Shown here: positions 1-11,689 of the stretch, piece by piece
Position numbering within the stretch: position 1 is the first letter of the stretch
Layout: each line of letters starts with the position of its first letter
NCBI GenBank assembly: GCA_027943335.1
Contig: BSBK01004091.1
Span: forward strand, 310,001 to 374,000
Direction: 5' to 3'
From: Chamaecyparis obtusa
Taxonomy: Eukaryota; Streptophyta; Pinopsida; Cupressales; Cupressaceae
Length of the DNA stretch: 64,000 nucleotides
Notes under the pieces: model-generated
Databases searched by the model: none
Seen by the model: only the letters and a program-made list of their open reading frames with translations
Told to the model about the DNA's origin: nothing
Made by a program: the position numbers and the translations under genes

Positions 1-1500
1 CGAGACTTGTATCTCGGACCCCGTTAGAGATATTGATGAATCATGAGAAGATACAAGACCATGTTTCCGAGGCCTACAATAACCTATCTTTATTCTGGGA
101 GATTCAAATTTGTTTGAATTTGGCACGCCAATCTCACTTGATGCCAAAACTTGTAGTGAGGGTTAGTTGAAAGTTGCACCACTAGGTTTCTTCCAAACCA
201 TTCATCCTAAAATTGAATGGTCTACACCATTAGATCTTGATGGCCATGTAAATGCTAGTGACAACCTCGTTGAGAACATGAATTCAGTACAACGTTCGTG
301 AACATGCTGGACCAAAGTGTTCCCAAGGTCCACTAAGCTCTATTGCGTATGTTGGCAAAAATTTTGGTGTGTCAAGAGGCAAAGTGGGACCATTCCGAGG
401 GTAAACCTACCCAACTAGATGTGATGGAAGCATCGGTTTGTTCCCACAATGGACAAATGTTGTTGCTCCAAGGGATATGGGGACATGACCATAAAGGGTC
501 ATTGGCAAATGTAAAGAGACCAAGGATCGTCATTTGAATGCATTGTGGAATGTGTCTGTGATTTGAAATGGAGTAAATTGATTGTCTATTGTCTTGTTAT
601 CACTTCCATGTCTGTATTGCATCATTTCATTGACATTTGAAGGCAAGGAATTACCTAGTGTCTTCTACAATAGTATTTTGTTACAGGGATATGCAGGATA
701 TATGGTGGTGAATAGGGATGTGTTAGATCCATTGGGGGCTCTAGAGATATTTTCAAGAGTCTTTTTGAACAAGCCCTGACCTATAGACCCTAGAAAGGAG
801 GGTTTGGTACCTAGAATGATAGGTCATTATTTTCTAAATAACAATTTGACAAAATCTTGATGTAGAAGCATCATTCCATGAATGTTCTTACTAATTCTCA
901 TGGAATGATGTGTCTTTGACATGTATAATAGAGTTCTAACTTGATACATTGCACAAGAGTTGATTTGACAAGGTGATCACTAGATTTGTGAAGTGAACTT
1001 TGAAGGATTTTCTTGGTTGAGAGCATCAGATACACATGAATACAATGTAGCACATAAAATTTGAATTCAATTAAATTATGAATTACACATGTGAACACAC
1101 ATATCACATAAAGCGTAGACATAAATTTTCTTAAGTCACGAAGCATACATATAGCACATAGATTATAAAGCATACAAATGAATTCACTTAAGTCATGCAC
1201 GTAGCCCATACACATGAATTTAGGTTATGAAGAATGTACTTGAATATACATGAATATACTTAAGGTATAAATCATACACATAAGTACATACACACAAGCA
1301 TATTTACATACTAACAATGAATAAATGAACACACAATTTATAAATTGGATCGAATATTAAGTTTCATATATATCAAAATAAACAATAATTCTATACATAT
1401 TTACAAAATCAACATATCTAGATACAATGTGGCATACACCATCTCAAAATATGTCACATGACATCTCAAAATAAGAAGTTCAACTACAAATGTTTCTAGG
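1..1500. other. No gene recognised; AT-rich DNA
   Basis: Short open frames here (for example 343-537, 582-779, and 898-1215 on the minus strand) have no recognisable domain and I do not accept them as genes. Between about 1030 and 1320 there are loose, imperfect repetitions of words such as ACACATGAATT and ACTTAAGTCA, which could be subterminal repeats of a DNA transposon containing the multi-exon gene just to the right. That link is only inference; no terminal inverted repeat was found. Confidence 0.4.
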
Positions 1501-1505
1501 ACATC

Positions 1506-3629
1506 CTATTGTACTGGTGGATCATCAAAATATAGCCTCTTTGAAGTACTCTTTGGCTCTGATGGATCCTGCATTCAAACACAAAAGTGAAACCCCAAGT
1601 TAGATTACTTAATTTATATGGTTTGTACAAATAAAAAATAAAAAATCAAAATCATAGTAAACAATAATAAATAAAATTTAAACTAAAATTGAACTCTCAT
1701 GTCCCTCACCTCTCTGTATCCTCACATGGACAGGAGACCTAATATATGTCCTTGGTAGCGAAGGAACAATGCCACCAATGTCGACTCCGACCTACATATG
1801 TTTGTGAACATGAGATTGATATATGAGCTATACTATTTAATGTTAAATATTTCGTAGCAAATATATATTAACAAAATAACTAAATTAACATTAAAACTTA
1901 CCTGTGTTGAAATTTCTTCAAGAAATGTTAGCTGTGTCATCATCGATACAAACCTTTGGTGTTCTACCTCCCATCTCAAACTAGGGGTGACCTACAAAAG
2001 TCAACCAGATACTTCATAGAATCATGACTTGATTATATTATATATACTTGATAGTAAAACACACACAAATAACTTTAGAAATATATGTACCATGGGGCTA
2101 TCACTATGAATTGATATGTCTATGACTCTATCGTGGTGAAAGGGTCTCATGACATCATCAGAAACTACCCTCTGTCAAATAAACCATGTAAATTAAAAAT
2201 GAGTACGCACAATTGACAAGTATACATGTATGCATAAACAAACTAAATTACTTAATTAATTTTGCCTTGTCAACGCCTGCCGCCTTAACCCCCTCACATT
2301 GCCCTCACTGGCAACTGGTGACACCTGCATCAGTATGTACTAAGATGATCGTCAAAATTAGAAAACACATGTTCATATGCTATTATAATAATTTAAGGAA
2401 ACCAATGAGTGTATTAAAACATATGTACAGTGGAAGTGTCAAGGCCAAATGATATGGCCGAAAGCATGGACCCCTCCACCGGTGCCATCTCCTCCTCAAT
2501 CATCAACTAAATATAAATGTAACACATAAAAAACTTAAATGCGAAATCATTATAAGAAAATTATACTAAAAATATGAATGTTTAAAATTTAATACAATGT
2601 AAAAAGTGAACTATTTACCCATACCATAACAGTAGGATTCCATGGCTCTTTATGCCCCTGATGCACATCTTCATGAGGTGCTTCAATGCTTATAGTGTGT
2701 TGTGTAGTATCGTTCACCTCAAAGATGTAATTATATGCATCGCTATCATTTAGGATACCTAAGCACATATTATTGCACATAATGCAAGTGTTGGGCACAC
2801 AAACATGTGAGCTCATGGAGGATGTGGAAGGGCCAGAAGCATCAGCACAAGGAGGCAACAATGCCACACTTTGCATAACCAGTAGATCACTCAAGGTGTG
2901 AATGGCTTGAATAGTCTGTGAGCCAACCTCAACAATAATATCAGGATGTTGCACTGTAGGAGGTGGTGAAGTCTCAGAAGGGGGGACATATGTGTGAGAT
3001 TTCACCCAGTAAGCCCATGGCCTATCCTAAGGAGTGCCTAAGCCTACACCCTAGTTTGGTCTCATACTCCAATAATTTACTTTGTGACTGAGCACAAATT
3101 CAGCATATAATTTTTTAATGAAATAAAATGGGACATCCAAATTGCTGTGAGGTGGTCTATCAAAAACCATCCACCAACGGTCCCAAAAGTTGTCATGTTG
3201 TGCACCATTTAATTGACAACTTCAAGTTTTTAGGGTCCACTTTTAAACCGGTTATGGGATTCACAAAAAGATTACATATGTCATGTTTTGTTATGTTTAG
3301 GTTCATAACTTGATCATAGTCAAGCCCATTGTCAAACTGGGCATGCATGGAATCACGACAAAGAAGTGCAACATTATGTTGCTCTATAAGTTTCTCTATG
3401 TTGTCAATAATGGAGTTCATGAATGTAGGAAACATGGGGTACAATGTGGGGATATTGGCATGTGTGGCTTGAAATCCTCTAAGATGATTTAGATTGTCTC
3501 CTATGAGATCCTCTAAAGGGAGAGGGTTTGAGACTGGTTCATCTTCTGAAAGTGGGGGATTGTGGGGAGGTGGTTTTGGATTATTTACGGGATCATTGGG
3601 AGCATTTTCTGATTGATTTGAGTCCATGT
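1506..3629 (-). pseudogene. Decayed multi-exon gene of unknown function
   Basis: I do not recognise the family. On the minus strand an ATG at 3627 opens a large exon (3629-2619). Six short exons follow: 2506-2429, 2324-2266, 2169-2091, 1991-1902, 1791-1710 and 1568-1506. Each is flanked by AG acceptors and GT donors, except exon 4, whose donor looks like AAG/GC. Exon phases mostly join in frame, and a TAG at 1508-1506 follows the peptide FDDPPVQ. The N-terminus is proline-rich and acidic. A helical segment follows (IIDNIEKLIEQH), then a tryptophan-rich block (NFWDRWWMVFDRPPHSNLD, then VPFYFIKKLYAEF). A one-base shift near 3215 and two TAG codons near 3055 and 3030 break the large exon. The exon 7/8 junction is off by one phase. 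It could be a host gene or an accessory gene of a DNA transposon, whose second proteins often have many small exons. Confidence 0.6.
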
Positions 3630-3860
3630 CTGATTACAATTAGAACACAAATAGATAATTACAATTAATTTTAAAAAAATAATAAAAAACTCATTTAAAC
3701 CCTAATTTTCTATTAAAAAATAATAAAAATAATAAAAACTTAAAAATTGAACTTACCTGATGATCTTAAGAAAATCGAATATGTGATTTGATTGGATATC
3801 CAAAAGCCTTAAGCCGTGTTCAACATTTTCACAATGAAAATTTTGAGCGCAGTTGGGCTA
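3630..3860 (-). other. 5' UTR exon and first intron of the unknown gene
   Basis: Reading the minus strand, a donor CAG/GTAAGT lies at 3757/3756 and an acceptor TAATCAG/AC at 3630, just two bases before the ATG at 3627. The intron would be 127 bp, like the others in this gene. The upstream exon would run from an undetermined start near 3850 to 3757. A start codon directly behind a 5' UTR intron supports this as the true beginning of the gene. Confidence 0.5.
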
Positions 3861-4099
3861 TGTAAATATAAATTACTGGAAAAAATTGAATATTTGATAA
3901 TATCGGATATCCGATTAGGCTTGTGCTTTGGCTTTTGGCTTGGCCAGGTGTACTGACACCCAGGCCTACTAAAAAGTCAACAAATGGATTAGTACACTTT
4001 TGGATGAGTGAAAAGTTTATTTTTTCGCATTGCCACTCTTTGGCATACCATGATCTTGTACATACCCGTATAATACTTTTTCAGGTGCATGATGTTGAT

Positions 4100-5200
4100 G
4101 TAGCTAGGGAACAAATCTCCCTCTTGGGTTGCCAGTTGAAATTCCCCATTGTCTAAGGACCCAATAATATGACATAGGGTCCTAACCAGTTAGCTTCAAA
4201 TTTTCTAGGCTTCTCTCAATCTGTGAGATTTTTGTTATTCTCTTTTAGGACCAAGTCACCTACCTCAAATGTCCTTGGTTTGACTTTTTTGTTGTAACTT
4301 ATACAAAGATGATTTTGATAGCCTTGTAGTGGTTCATTTCGTTTTGATGCTTCTCATCCAATAATTCAAGTTTTGATAATCTGGCTACCCTATAGTCTTC
4401 ATCTGAAATAAAGTCCTCCAGTGATATCCTGAGTGAGGGAAGCTCAAATTCAATAGGTAGAAATTCTTGTATTCCATATACAATGGAAAAGGGAATTGTT
4501 CTTGTTGGAGTCCTTATGCTAGTTTTGTATGCCCATAGTACATGAATAACCTACAAATGCCAATCTTGACCAATTTCATTGACAAATTTCTTTAAAATTT
4601 TGAGGATTATTTTTTTAGTTGCCTCATCTTGACTGTTTCCCTGAGGGTAGTAAAATGATGATAAGTTTTGTTTAATTTTAAACTTCTCACAAAGATGCTC
4701 AACATCTTTTTTTTTGAAATGGTGATCCATGGTGAGTTATTATGGTTTGTGGAACTCCATATCGACAAATGATATAATTAAGGATAAATATGGATATTTT
4801 CTTTTTGGTAATGTGTGTCAGGGGAATGGTCTCTGCTCACTTTTTAAAATAATCTGTTGGTGTGATTATGTACTTGTGATCGTCAGGGGAAATGGGTGTA
4901 ATATTTCCCACTAGGTCAAATCCACACCTTAAAAAATTTGATGGTGAAGTAAGGGTTTGAAGCTCTTGGGATGGTGCATGGATGAGATCTTCATGTCTTT
5001 GACATTTTCGACATCTTTGTACATAATCATGTGCATTTATCTATAGAGTTGGCAAATAATATCCCGTCCTTAGGATTTTCTTTGCTAGGCTATTACCACT
5101 TGAGTGGGCCCTGAAAAAACCTACATGTACCTTGTACAAGGCTTTCCTAGATGTTGTGGAAGTAAGACATCATAGGAGCATACCATCTAGAACTTTTCTA
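4100..5200 (-). pseudogene. Ty3/gypsy (Tat-type) integrase remnant
   Basis: Minus-strand fragments give an integrase in order. A zinc-binding segment (GFFRAHSSGN, then CRKCQRH) lies near 5130-4985, and a core fragment (FDLVGNITPISPDDHKY) near 4940-4880. The signature YYPQGNSQDEATKK is near 4650-4610, and WAYKTSIRTPTRT plus FSIVYGIQEFLPIE near 4540-4450. A C-terminal segment (FEVGDLVLKENNKNLTD, then KPRKFEANWLGPYVI) is near 4270-4150. Many stops and frame changes make it non-functional. It is the last domain of the polyprotein that starts near 11.7 kb. No 3' LTR was identified to its left. Confidence 0.8.
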
Positions 5201-5238
5201 TATAGAGTATTAGTGAGAAGGGTGTACCTAGAGGCTTG

Positions 5239-5800
5239 TTAGATAAGAGACTTATTTTGGTTTCTGGACAAGTCAGGTGGGATGTGATTATCTTGGATGT
5301 AAGAATAGATGTCTTTGTACCAGGGAGACTCGGGACCAACAAGGAGACATACTAATTCTATTATGGATTCTTCATGCATTGGGATCATGATTCGTTCTAC
5401 CAGAAATTGGAATCTGGTTTCTATGCCTGACATGTCAATTAAGGATGCTATAGTATCCATCGCATCTGTGAATTTATTTTGAAGTCTTAGAACTTGTTCA
5501 AAAATAATGTATTGAAAGGAAACATAATCATTTCATTAATTTCCTGTATGGGATCATTTTTTCAACTTTTTTTATGTAGTTGTTGTTGACTTGACTAATG
5601 ACTAGCTATGAATCACCTTAAACTTTCAAATTCTTTATCCCTATTGTATAGCCATTTTAGTCCTATGATGAGAGCTTCATGCTCAAATATATTTTTGGTG
5701 CAAGGAAAATTGAGGTGAAATAATTGAGGAATTTTATCTCCTTGTGGAGTAATGAAATAATTTCTGCACTTACACCATGGTTTGTATATGATCAATCAAA
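5239..5800 (-). pseudogene. Second (archaeal-type) RNase H and linker of the Tat-type element
   Basis: Between the first RNase H and the integrase is a second RNase H-like segment: FITPQGDKIPQLFHLNF, then FEHEALIIGLKWLY (5795-5613). It is followed by the linker MDTIASLIDMSGIETRFQF and GPESPWYKDIYSYIQ (5460-5239). A second RNase H in this place is the known hallmark of the Tat/Ogre branch of plant Ty3/gypsy elements. Stops separate the fragments. Confidence 0.7.
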
Positions 5801-5899
5801 ATGTAGTTGCCAAAATGGTATTGATTCTTCTATGTTGAAAACTAACTCATCAAGAAAGTCTGACACAATGTGTTGGTGATCTGGTAAAGGAGCTTTCGC

Positions 5900-7260
5900 C
5901 AATTGGTCTATAATAACTTATCCCTTTATTGTTTTATGGTCCACATATTCTATATCAAACTTGCTTAAAATCATGACCCATTTTGTAAGTCTTCTAGTTA
6001 ATGCTGCTTTGCTCAATGAGTTTAGTTTTATGACTCAAGATATGATGCCTTAGCTTTTGAGAGATGAAGACAATTGCTAGACATAAAATTTCAATGGATG
6101 AGTAGTTCAATTAATATCCCACAAGGGTTTGGTTGATGTAATATATGACTCTTTCTTTTCCTTGATCATCATGTTGAGCCAAAAGAGCTCCTGGTGTTGA
6201 GTTTGTTGTTGAAATGTACAGAAAAGTGGTTTTCCAGGAGTTGGTGGAACTAGTACTGGTGAAATCAACAAATAGTTTTTGAAGATTTGAAATACTTTCT
6301 CGCATTGTTCTGCCTAGATAAATGTGACTCCTTTATGTAATAAGTATTGGAATGGATGACACTTATCAGTGAGTTGAGATATAAACCTCCTTATTGTCTA
6401 TAATCTTCCCAGAGTCCTCTCAATTTATTTGGATTGGAGGGAGGAGGCATATCTAGTATGGATTTTACCTTTTCAAGATCAATTTCAATTCCTCTATGTG
6501 AAACAATGAACCCTAGGATCTTTCCAGATGTCACACCAAATGCACACTTTTTTGGGTTCAGCTGAAACTTTTATTCTTCTAAACTATCAAAAATAGGTCC
6601 CAAAACTTGTAAACGTTCCTCTACAAGTCTGTGTTTTGCTAATATGTCATCAATATAATCCTCCATGGTCTTATGAATCATGTCATGGAAGATTGTGGTC
6701 ATGGCTCTTTAATAGGTTGCACCTATATTTTTTAGACCAAAAGGCATTACATTAAAACAATATGTGCCCCAAGCACAAGTAAAGGTTGTCTTGTGTTGGT
6801 CCTCAGGGGATATCTTGATTTGGTTTTATCTGTAAAATCCATCCATTAATGATAGCATCTGATGGCCTGTAGTTAAGTCCACTATCATGTCTATATTGGG
6901 CAACAAGAAGTCATCCAAAGAAAAAGACTTTTTCAGGTCCCTGAAATCTGTACAAATATGAATGTCACTTGAATGTTTTGTGACATGCACTAAGTTTGAT
7001 ATCCAGTTTGCATAAGGGATAGGTCTAATAAAAATAACAAATAGAAGTTTCTTTAACTCAACCTTGACTAGTCGTGCAATGTGTGGATACATTTTTCTTA
7101 GCTTTTGTTTCATAGGATTCACATTTGTCCAAATAATGGCAAGTGATGTAAGACAATTTCTGGATCAAGTCCCGAAATGTCAGCATATGACTAGGCAAAA
7201 TTTACTTGCCTTTCTTTGAAGAATTTAATGATTTTTTCTCTTTCCTCGGGTGAGAGAGAT
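5900..7260 (-). pseudogene. Ty3/gypsy (Tat-type) reverse transcriptase and first RNase H remnant
   Basis: Reverse transcriptase begins near 7260 with a conserved lead-in (GLDPEIVLHHLPLFGQ). It continues with KQKLRKMYPHIARLVKVELK and ICTDFRDLKKSFSLDDFLLP at 7122-6826. The catalytic block reads YIDDILAKH near 6660, after MPFGLKNIG near 6745. The connecting region (KCAFGVTSGKILGFIVSHRG) is near 6550-6490. The RNase H start (ALLAQHDDQGKERVIYYINQ) is near 6190-6120. Frameshifts and stops split it into pieces. It is the core of the same element as the neighbouring fragments. Confidence 0.85.
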
Positions 7261-8629
7261 TTAGCCAAATAGATTATCTTAGGATGGATTTCATCTCCTA
7301 AGTTTATTTAAATGTTCTTTTCCAATAATGATGATTTTTATTCCTCTAAGGGGAGCAGTTCCAAATTTCCATCTTTTGGCACCCTTAAAAGGTTTTCACT
7401 AGAAGATGCATCTTTATTTTTACCTTTTTAATGGTTAGGAAGCACCTTTTGGTTTCACTTGATGACCTATTTTCTTTTTTCTCTTTTTTATTTTCATTTT
7501 TTTAATTTTTTGATTGGAAAGAGGAGAACCCAACCCAACCTGTCTAAATCAAAGGAGAACCCAACCTTGTGGTCTCCTGATTGCATTCCTTCTTGAAGCC
7601 CTATAAATTCTACAATGACCTCATCATTTAAAAAAATATCCAAATCTGGGTATCCTTGTTGATCCTAATCGACTAACTTGGGGTGGACTAGGAAAAGGAT
7701 TACGATGGCTAATAGATTAGTAAAAACAAAGGGAAATGTAGTGATAGTTCCAAAAAATATAGAGTGGGATGTAGATGCACTATTTAGGGAATATACATTG
7801 ACATGTTTGTCAATACAAAGTTCTTCCTCTAGGTTCAGTTGGTCGAATAGTTCATTTATTTGCATGGTTTTGGTCAAACGAGGGGAATGCCAAGCGGTAT
7901 TTGGTTCAGAGTCATGGAGGGATAACCACTCATACTCATGTGAATTGGCCACACTAGAATTCTCATAGGGTATCTCATTTTTCATAGAATCAAGGATTCC
8001 CGTTCAAGGGGAAATTCAATGTTTATAGTTTCTGTCTCTTTTGGAAACAACTATGGAAGTATATGAATGATATGGGGATGACCATGAAGTTTCCCTCACT
8101 TTGGATTAGTGGCTTTTGGAACATCTCTAACTCCCAATCTGATTCTATATTAACCATACCCTAGACCCTTGTTGTTTCTCTGGGTAGGTGGTAATGACAG
8201 TTCTATAATTCCCTACTGTCTTGCTCCTAGATCTATGGTTCCATCATATCAAAAATTTTGTAACATCATAAATCCATGTCCATATCTTTCCAAGGGTATT
8301 TTCACTAGAGGTGTATCCTAAGGATCTCAGTATAACCATGTGTTGATATCTAGATCAAAAGGATTTTCCTTACTTACATTACCCCATCTGATGAATGTTG
8401 TGGGTGGGAATTTGAAGGCAATAGGTTCTAGTGCCTTAACTATCTCTAGGGGTCTAGGTCGACCATAAGATCTTGGAGTCAAAGGTAGTTGAGTGATGGT
8501 GAATGCCTCTTCATAGAGATATTCACCACAACCTTTGTCTTGGACTGATATTTTAATTCCCTTCTTGGGTATGTCTTTAGGAATCAAACTAGAAGTAGAA
8601 GGAAAATTAGCTTCCTAGTTTAGGGGCAC
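7261..8629 (-). pseudogene. Protease-to-RT linker of the Tat-type element, heavily decayed
   Basis: This stretch between the protease and reverse transcriptase of the minus-strand element contains short minus-strand open pieces (8587-8327 and 7985-7665) that keep the element's reading direction but show no named domain. Proline-, acid- and serine-rich peptides such as FPPTTFIRWGNVSKENPFDL are visible. A variable linker of this kind is usual in Tat-type elements. Confidence 0.5.
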
Positions 8630-8900
8630 CTAGTTCTCAGAACTAACCCTTAAGTTAACACAGTGCTGGAAAGGGTTTGGATCACCTTCAATAGGGACCT
8701 CAATACGTTGATGTGGAAACTTAATGCATAGGTGATAGGTGGAAGGTACAACTTGCATCTCATGTATCCAGGGCCTTCCTAACAACATGTTATATCCTAG
8801 CTCCAAATTTAAGATTTGAAATGTAGTATCCTTCACCATTGGCCCTACTCTGATCAAAAGAATAAGGATGCCCTTGGATGACCTTTCCTCTTCGTCATAG
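8630..8900 (-). pseudogene. Ty3/gypsy protease region remnant
   Basis: The peptide FQILNLELGYNMLLGRPWIH (near 8815-8755) is the C-terminal signature of retropepsin-like proteases in plant gypsy elements. It is followed by VVPSTYHLCIKFPHQRIEV. The catalytic Asp-Ser/Thr-Gly part upstream is not in a clear frame. The fragment lies between the gag and reverse transcriptase remnants of the same strand, in the expected order. Confidence 0.65.
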
Positions 8901-9299
8901 GCTCTAATATTTATCCTATGGGTGATATCAACACTAGAATCTGAATATCAAAAGGATTTTATGACCTTTAGAGTACATATGTTTAGTCCCATCCCACCAT
9001 CAACAAAGACCCGTTTAATCATATATTTATGTACTTGCACTAGTAGGGGCAAAGGGTCATTATGAAACAACTTATGCAGAGGCACACCCTACGCAATGAA
9101 TGTGGCATGTTTATGGGTTGTGATATAGTTTACCATTATTTATAGATTCTCAAGAGTTATGTCTTATGGGACAAAAATGTTTTAAAGAGCTTGGTCAAGC
9201 ACTTGCTTATGTTGGGGAGATATGCGAAGTAGCTCAAAAATGGAGATCTATGTGGGTGTTTTCTTAAAATGATCCACAATGTTGAGATGTGGATTTGGA

Positions 9300-11682
9300 A
9301 GTGGCATAGACTTTGTAGTTGAAGGTGTCCCTAGTAGGATGACCTTGCAATGGCAGATTGTTACTATGTAGTTTAAATTGTTATCTCTGATAGTGATTAT
9401 AGCAATTTAGTTTTCAACAAGATTAATACAGTTAATCATGTTATCAAAGTCCGAGTATGTATAGTTGACTTTCTTGGAATAGTTATCAAATGCAAGGGCC
9501 TTTCCTTTGTTATGATTTTGCAATAGATCCTAAAAAATAGTGTGGTCTCTGGTGTCTTGGGGTCTTGGATTATCAACATCAATTGATCCTTGCTCAATAA
9601 GATCTTGGATAATGTTCTTCAATCAATAATAGTTTGAGGTTTTATGACCTTTAACACAGTGATATTCACAAAAGTCAATATCATTCCACCACTTAGATTT
9701 GAATGCACCATGTTTGAATTATCATATTTCTGGCAAAGTGATCATATTGTTCAGGAGCAACTTCTTCAGTGTTGATTCAATTGGTTCACCTAGTGGGGTA
9801 TACTCATGTTTCTGATAAGGTTATCTTGGAGGACACAATACATTAAGTTGAGGGTGGAAAACATTGACAGTTTGAACCTTCATGTTAGGAGTTTGATTGT
9901 TTTCCAATGGTGTGTACATTATTTGGGTTGGATTTTTCACAAGTGCCCCTTTTAATGAGATCTTCAGCTGGGTATAATTGACTTTATTAACATCAAAAAT
10001 ATCATCATTGGTGACATTTTGTTTTTATTCCACCATTTTACTTTGTTAGCATTATTCTTGGTCGCGCTGGATTGATGAGGATTAGTAAGGACTCCTCCCT
10101 TGATTAGGTTTTGCTCGCATCTGATACCTCACTCAATGAGTTGTTTAAAATTAGGTGTGACTTGAAGTTTGATATCGTAAACCATATCTGGGATAAGGTT
10201 GTCAACAAACATGGCTATTAGATCCTATTTTGGGACATCATCGGATATCCTATTAGCATTACTTCTCCATCTTTGCAAGAAGTTGGAAAAGGACTTGCCT
10301 TCCTTTTGTTTGGTATCACATAGGCCTTTGATGCTAACCTTGCATTTGATTTAATGGTGGAAGTGTGCTATGAAATTTTCAACTAGTTTCTCCCAAAATT
10401 GAATGCCATGGGGTAGATGCAAGAACCGTTCCATTGCTGGGCTGACCAAGCTTTGAGGGAATAGTTGCATAAGGTATGATTCATCATGAGAGACCTTTGT
10501 GCAACTAGCGAAGAACTCTCTGATATGTTCTATAGGAGATGTATTTCCTCAGTACTTGTCAAACTTTGGCACCACAAAGTGTGCATGGAATGGAGGCATC
10601 AAAATTGAGTGGTCAAAGGGGTAAGGGTATAAGTCTTCTGAGATATAAGACTTGCTTTGGCCTTTATTTTGAATGTTTGACACCTCATTTCACATGTTTT
10701 TCAACTCTTGAATCAAGAGGTTAGTTTGATCTCGAGGGAGGTTTCTAAGGTTGAGTGGTTGTTTGGTAGCTGGTAGAGGAGCTTGTCTTAGATTTTAGGA
10801 TTGTGGAACAGGTATGTAAGATCTACCAGGAACTTGGTTATGGCTACTAGATTGTAGGTTCTGTTGGACACAAGGTGGATTCCAATTGGGTTGTTGTTGT
10901 TGGAAAAAAGATCTAACTCTTGGGGGTGGTTGACTAAATGTAGGACCAACTGAGAAAGATTCTAATTGTCTTGATTGGGTTTGAGAACATGGTCCTATTG
11001 GAACATTAGAAAAGGGGTTTTAGTGACCTTGGCCTATTGAGGATGTAACATGGATGCTTGCAGTCATGGTAGTCAAAGAATTTTTTTGAGATGATCTAGA
11101 CGCAGAAGAAGAGCTAGTAGCATTTTGGAAGGTGGAGATCCCTTGAGATATCATCTAGTTTTGGTTAATTCCCCATGTTGAAGAAGAGCCAACCTGTGTC
11201 AATGTTTGAGATGTCATTACTTGTAATGTTTTAGGCATGGTCATGAATTGAGATACTAAAGTATTTGGTGGAAGTTGGGAAGTAGTTTCATGTGCTGCCA
11301 ATGGGTTCTCAGGCCATATTTTAGAGACATAAAACCCAAAAGAAAGTGTGACTCATTTTCTTAGAAGCATTTCTGGGTACTTTTGGGGATTATGTCCAAC
11401 TACGATCTTTATAACTAGAGATGAATACGCATCTTGTTCAATATATTCTAGCTATTCTTTAGTTATATTTTGGAATGATTTTGATTTATGAGGTTGGGAC
11501 AATTTAGGAATGTTTTCATGGTATACAAACAGATCAATTTTTTCATAGTGGTTAATCTCTGGTTCTTCTTCCCATAGGGGGAAGGGGTTGATGAAATATT
11601 TCTCTGGTTGTTGTTTGGATCTAGACCTAGTGATGGGTCCACGACTGAGAGTATGAATGGGAAGATCCCAAGAGTTACTCAT
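9300..11682 (-). pseudogene. Ty3/gypsy gag remnant (Tat-type)
   Basis: A clean N-terminal frame runs from 11682 (MSNSWDLPIHTLSRGPIT). A glutamine- and serine-rich region follows, then the capsid-like core near 10580-10110. The core can be read as VVPKFDKY, NTSPIEHIREFFASCTKVSH, ESYLMQLFPQSLV, EGKSFSNFLQRWRSNANRIS, LIAMFVDNLIPDMVYDIKLQ and IRCEQNLIKGGVL, with stops between pieces. Capsid-type gag architecture is clear. No zinc knuckle was seen. Several of the stops stand where glutamine would fit. Confidence 0.75.
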
Positions 11683-11689
11683 TGAAAGT

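Noticed and set aside
7678..7968. Plus-strand 96-codon frame opposite the Tat-type element
   Set aside because: It is the complement of the element's minus-strand linker frame at 7985-7665.
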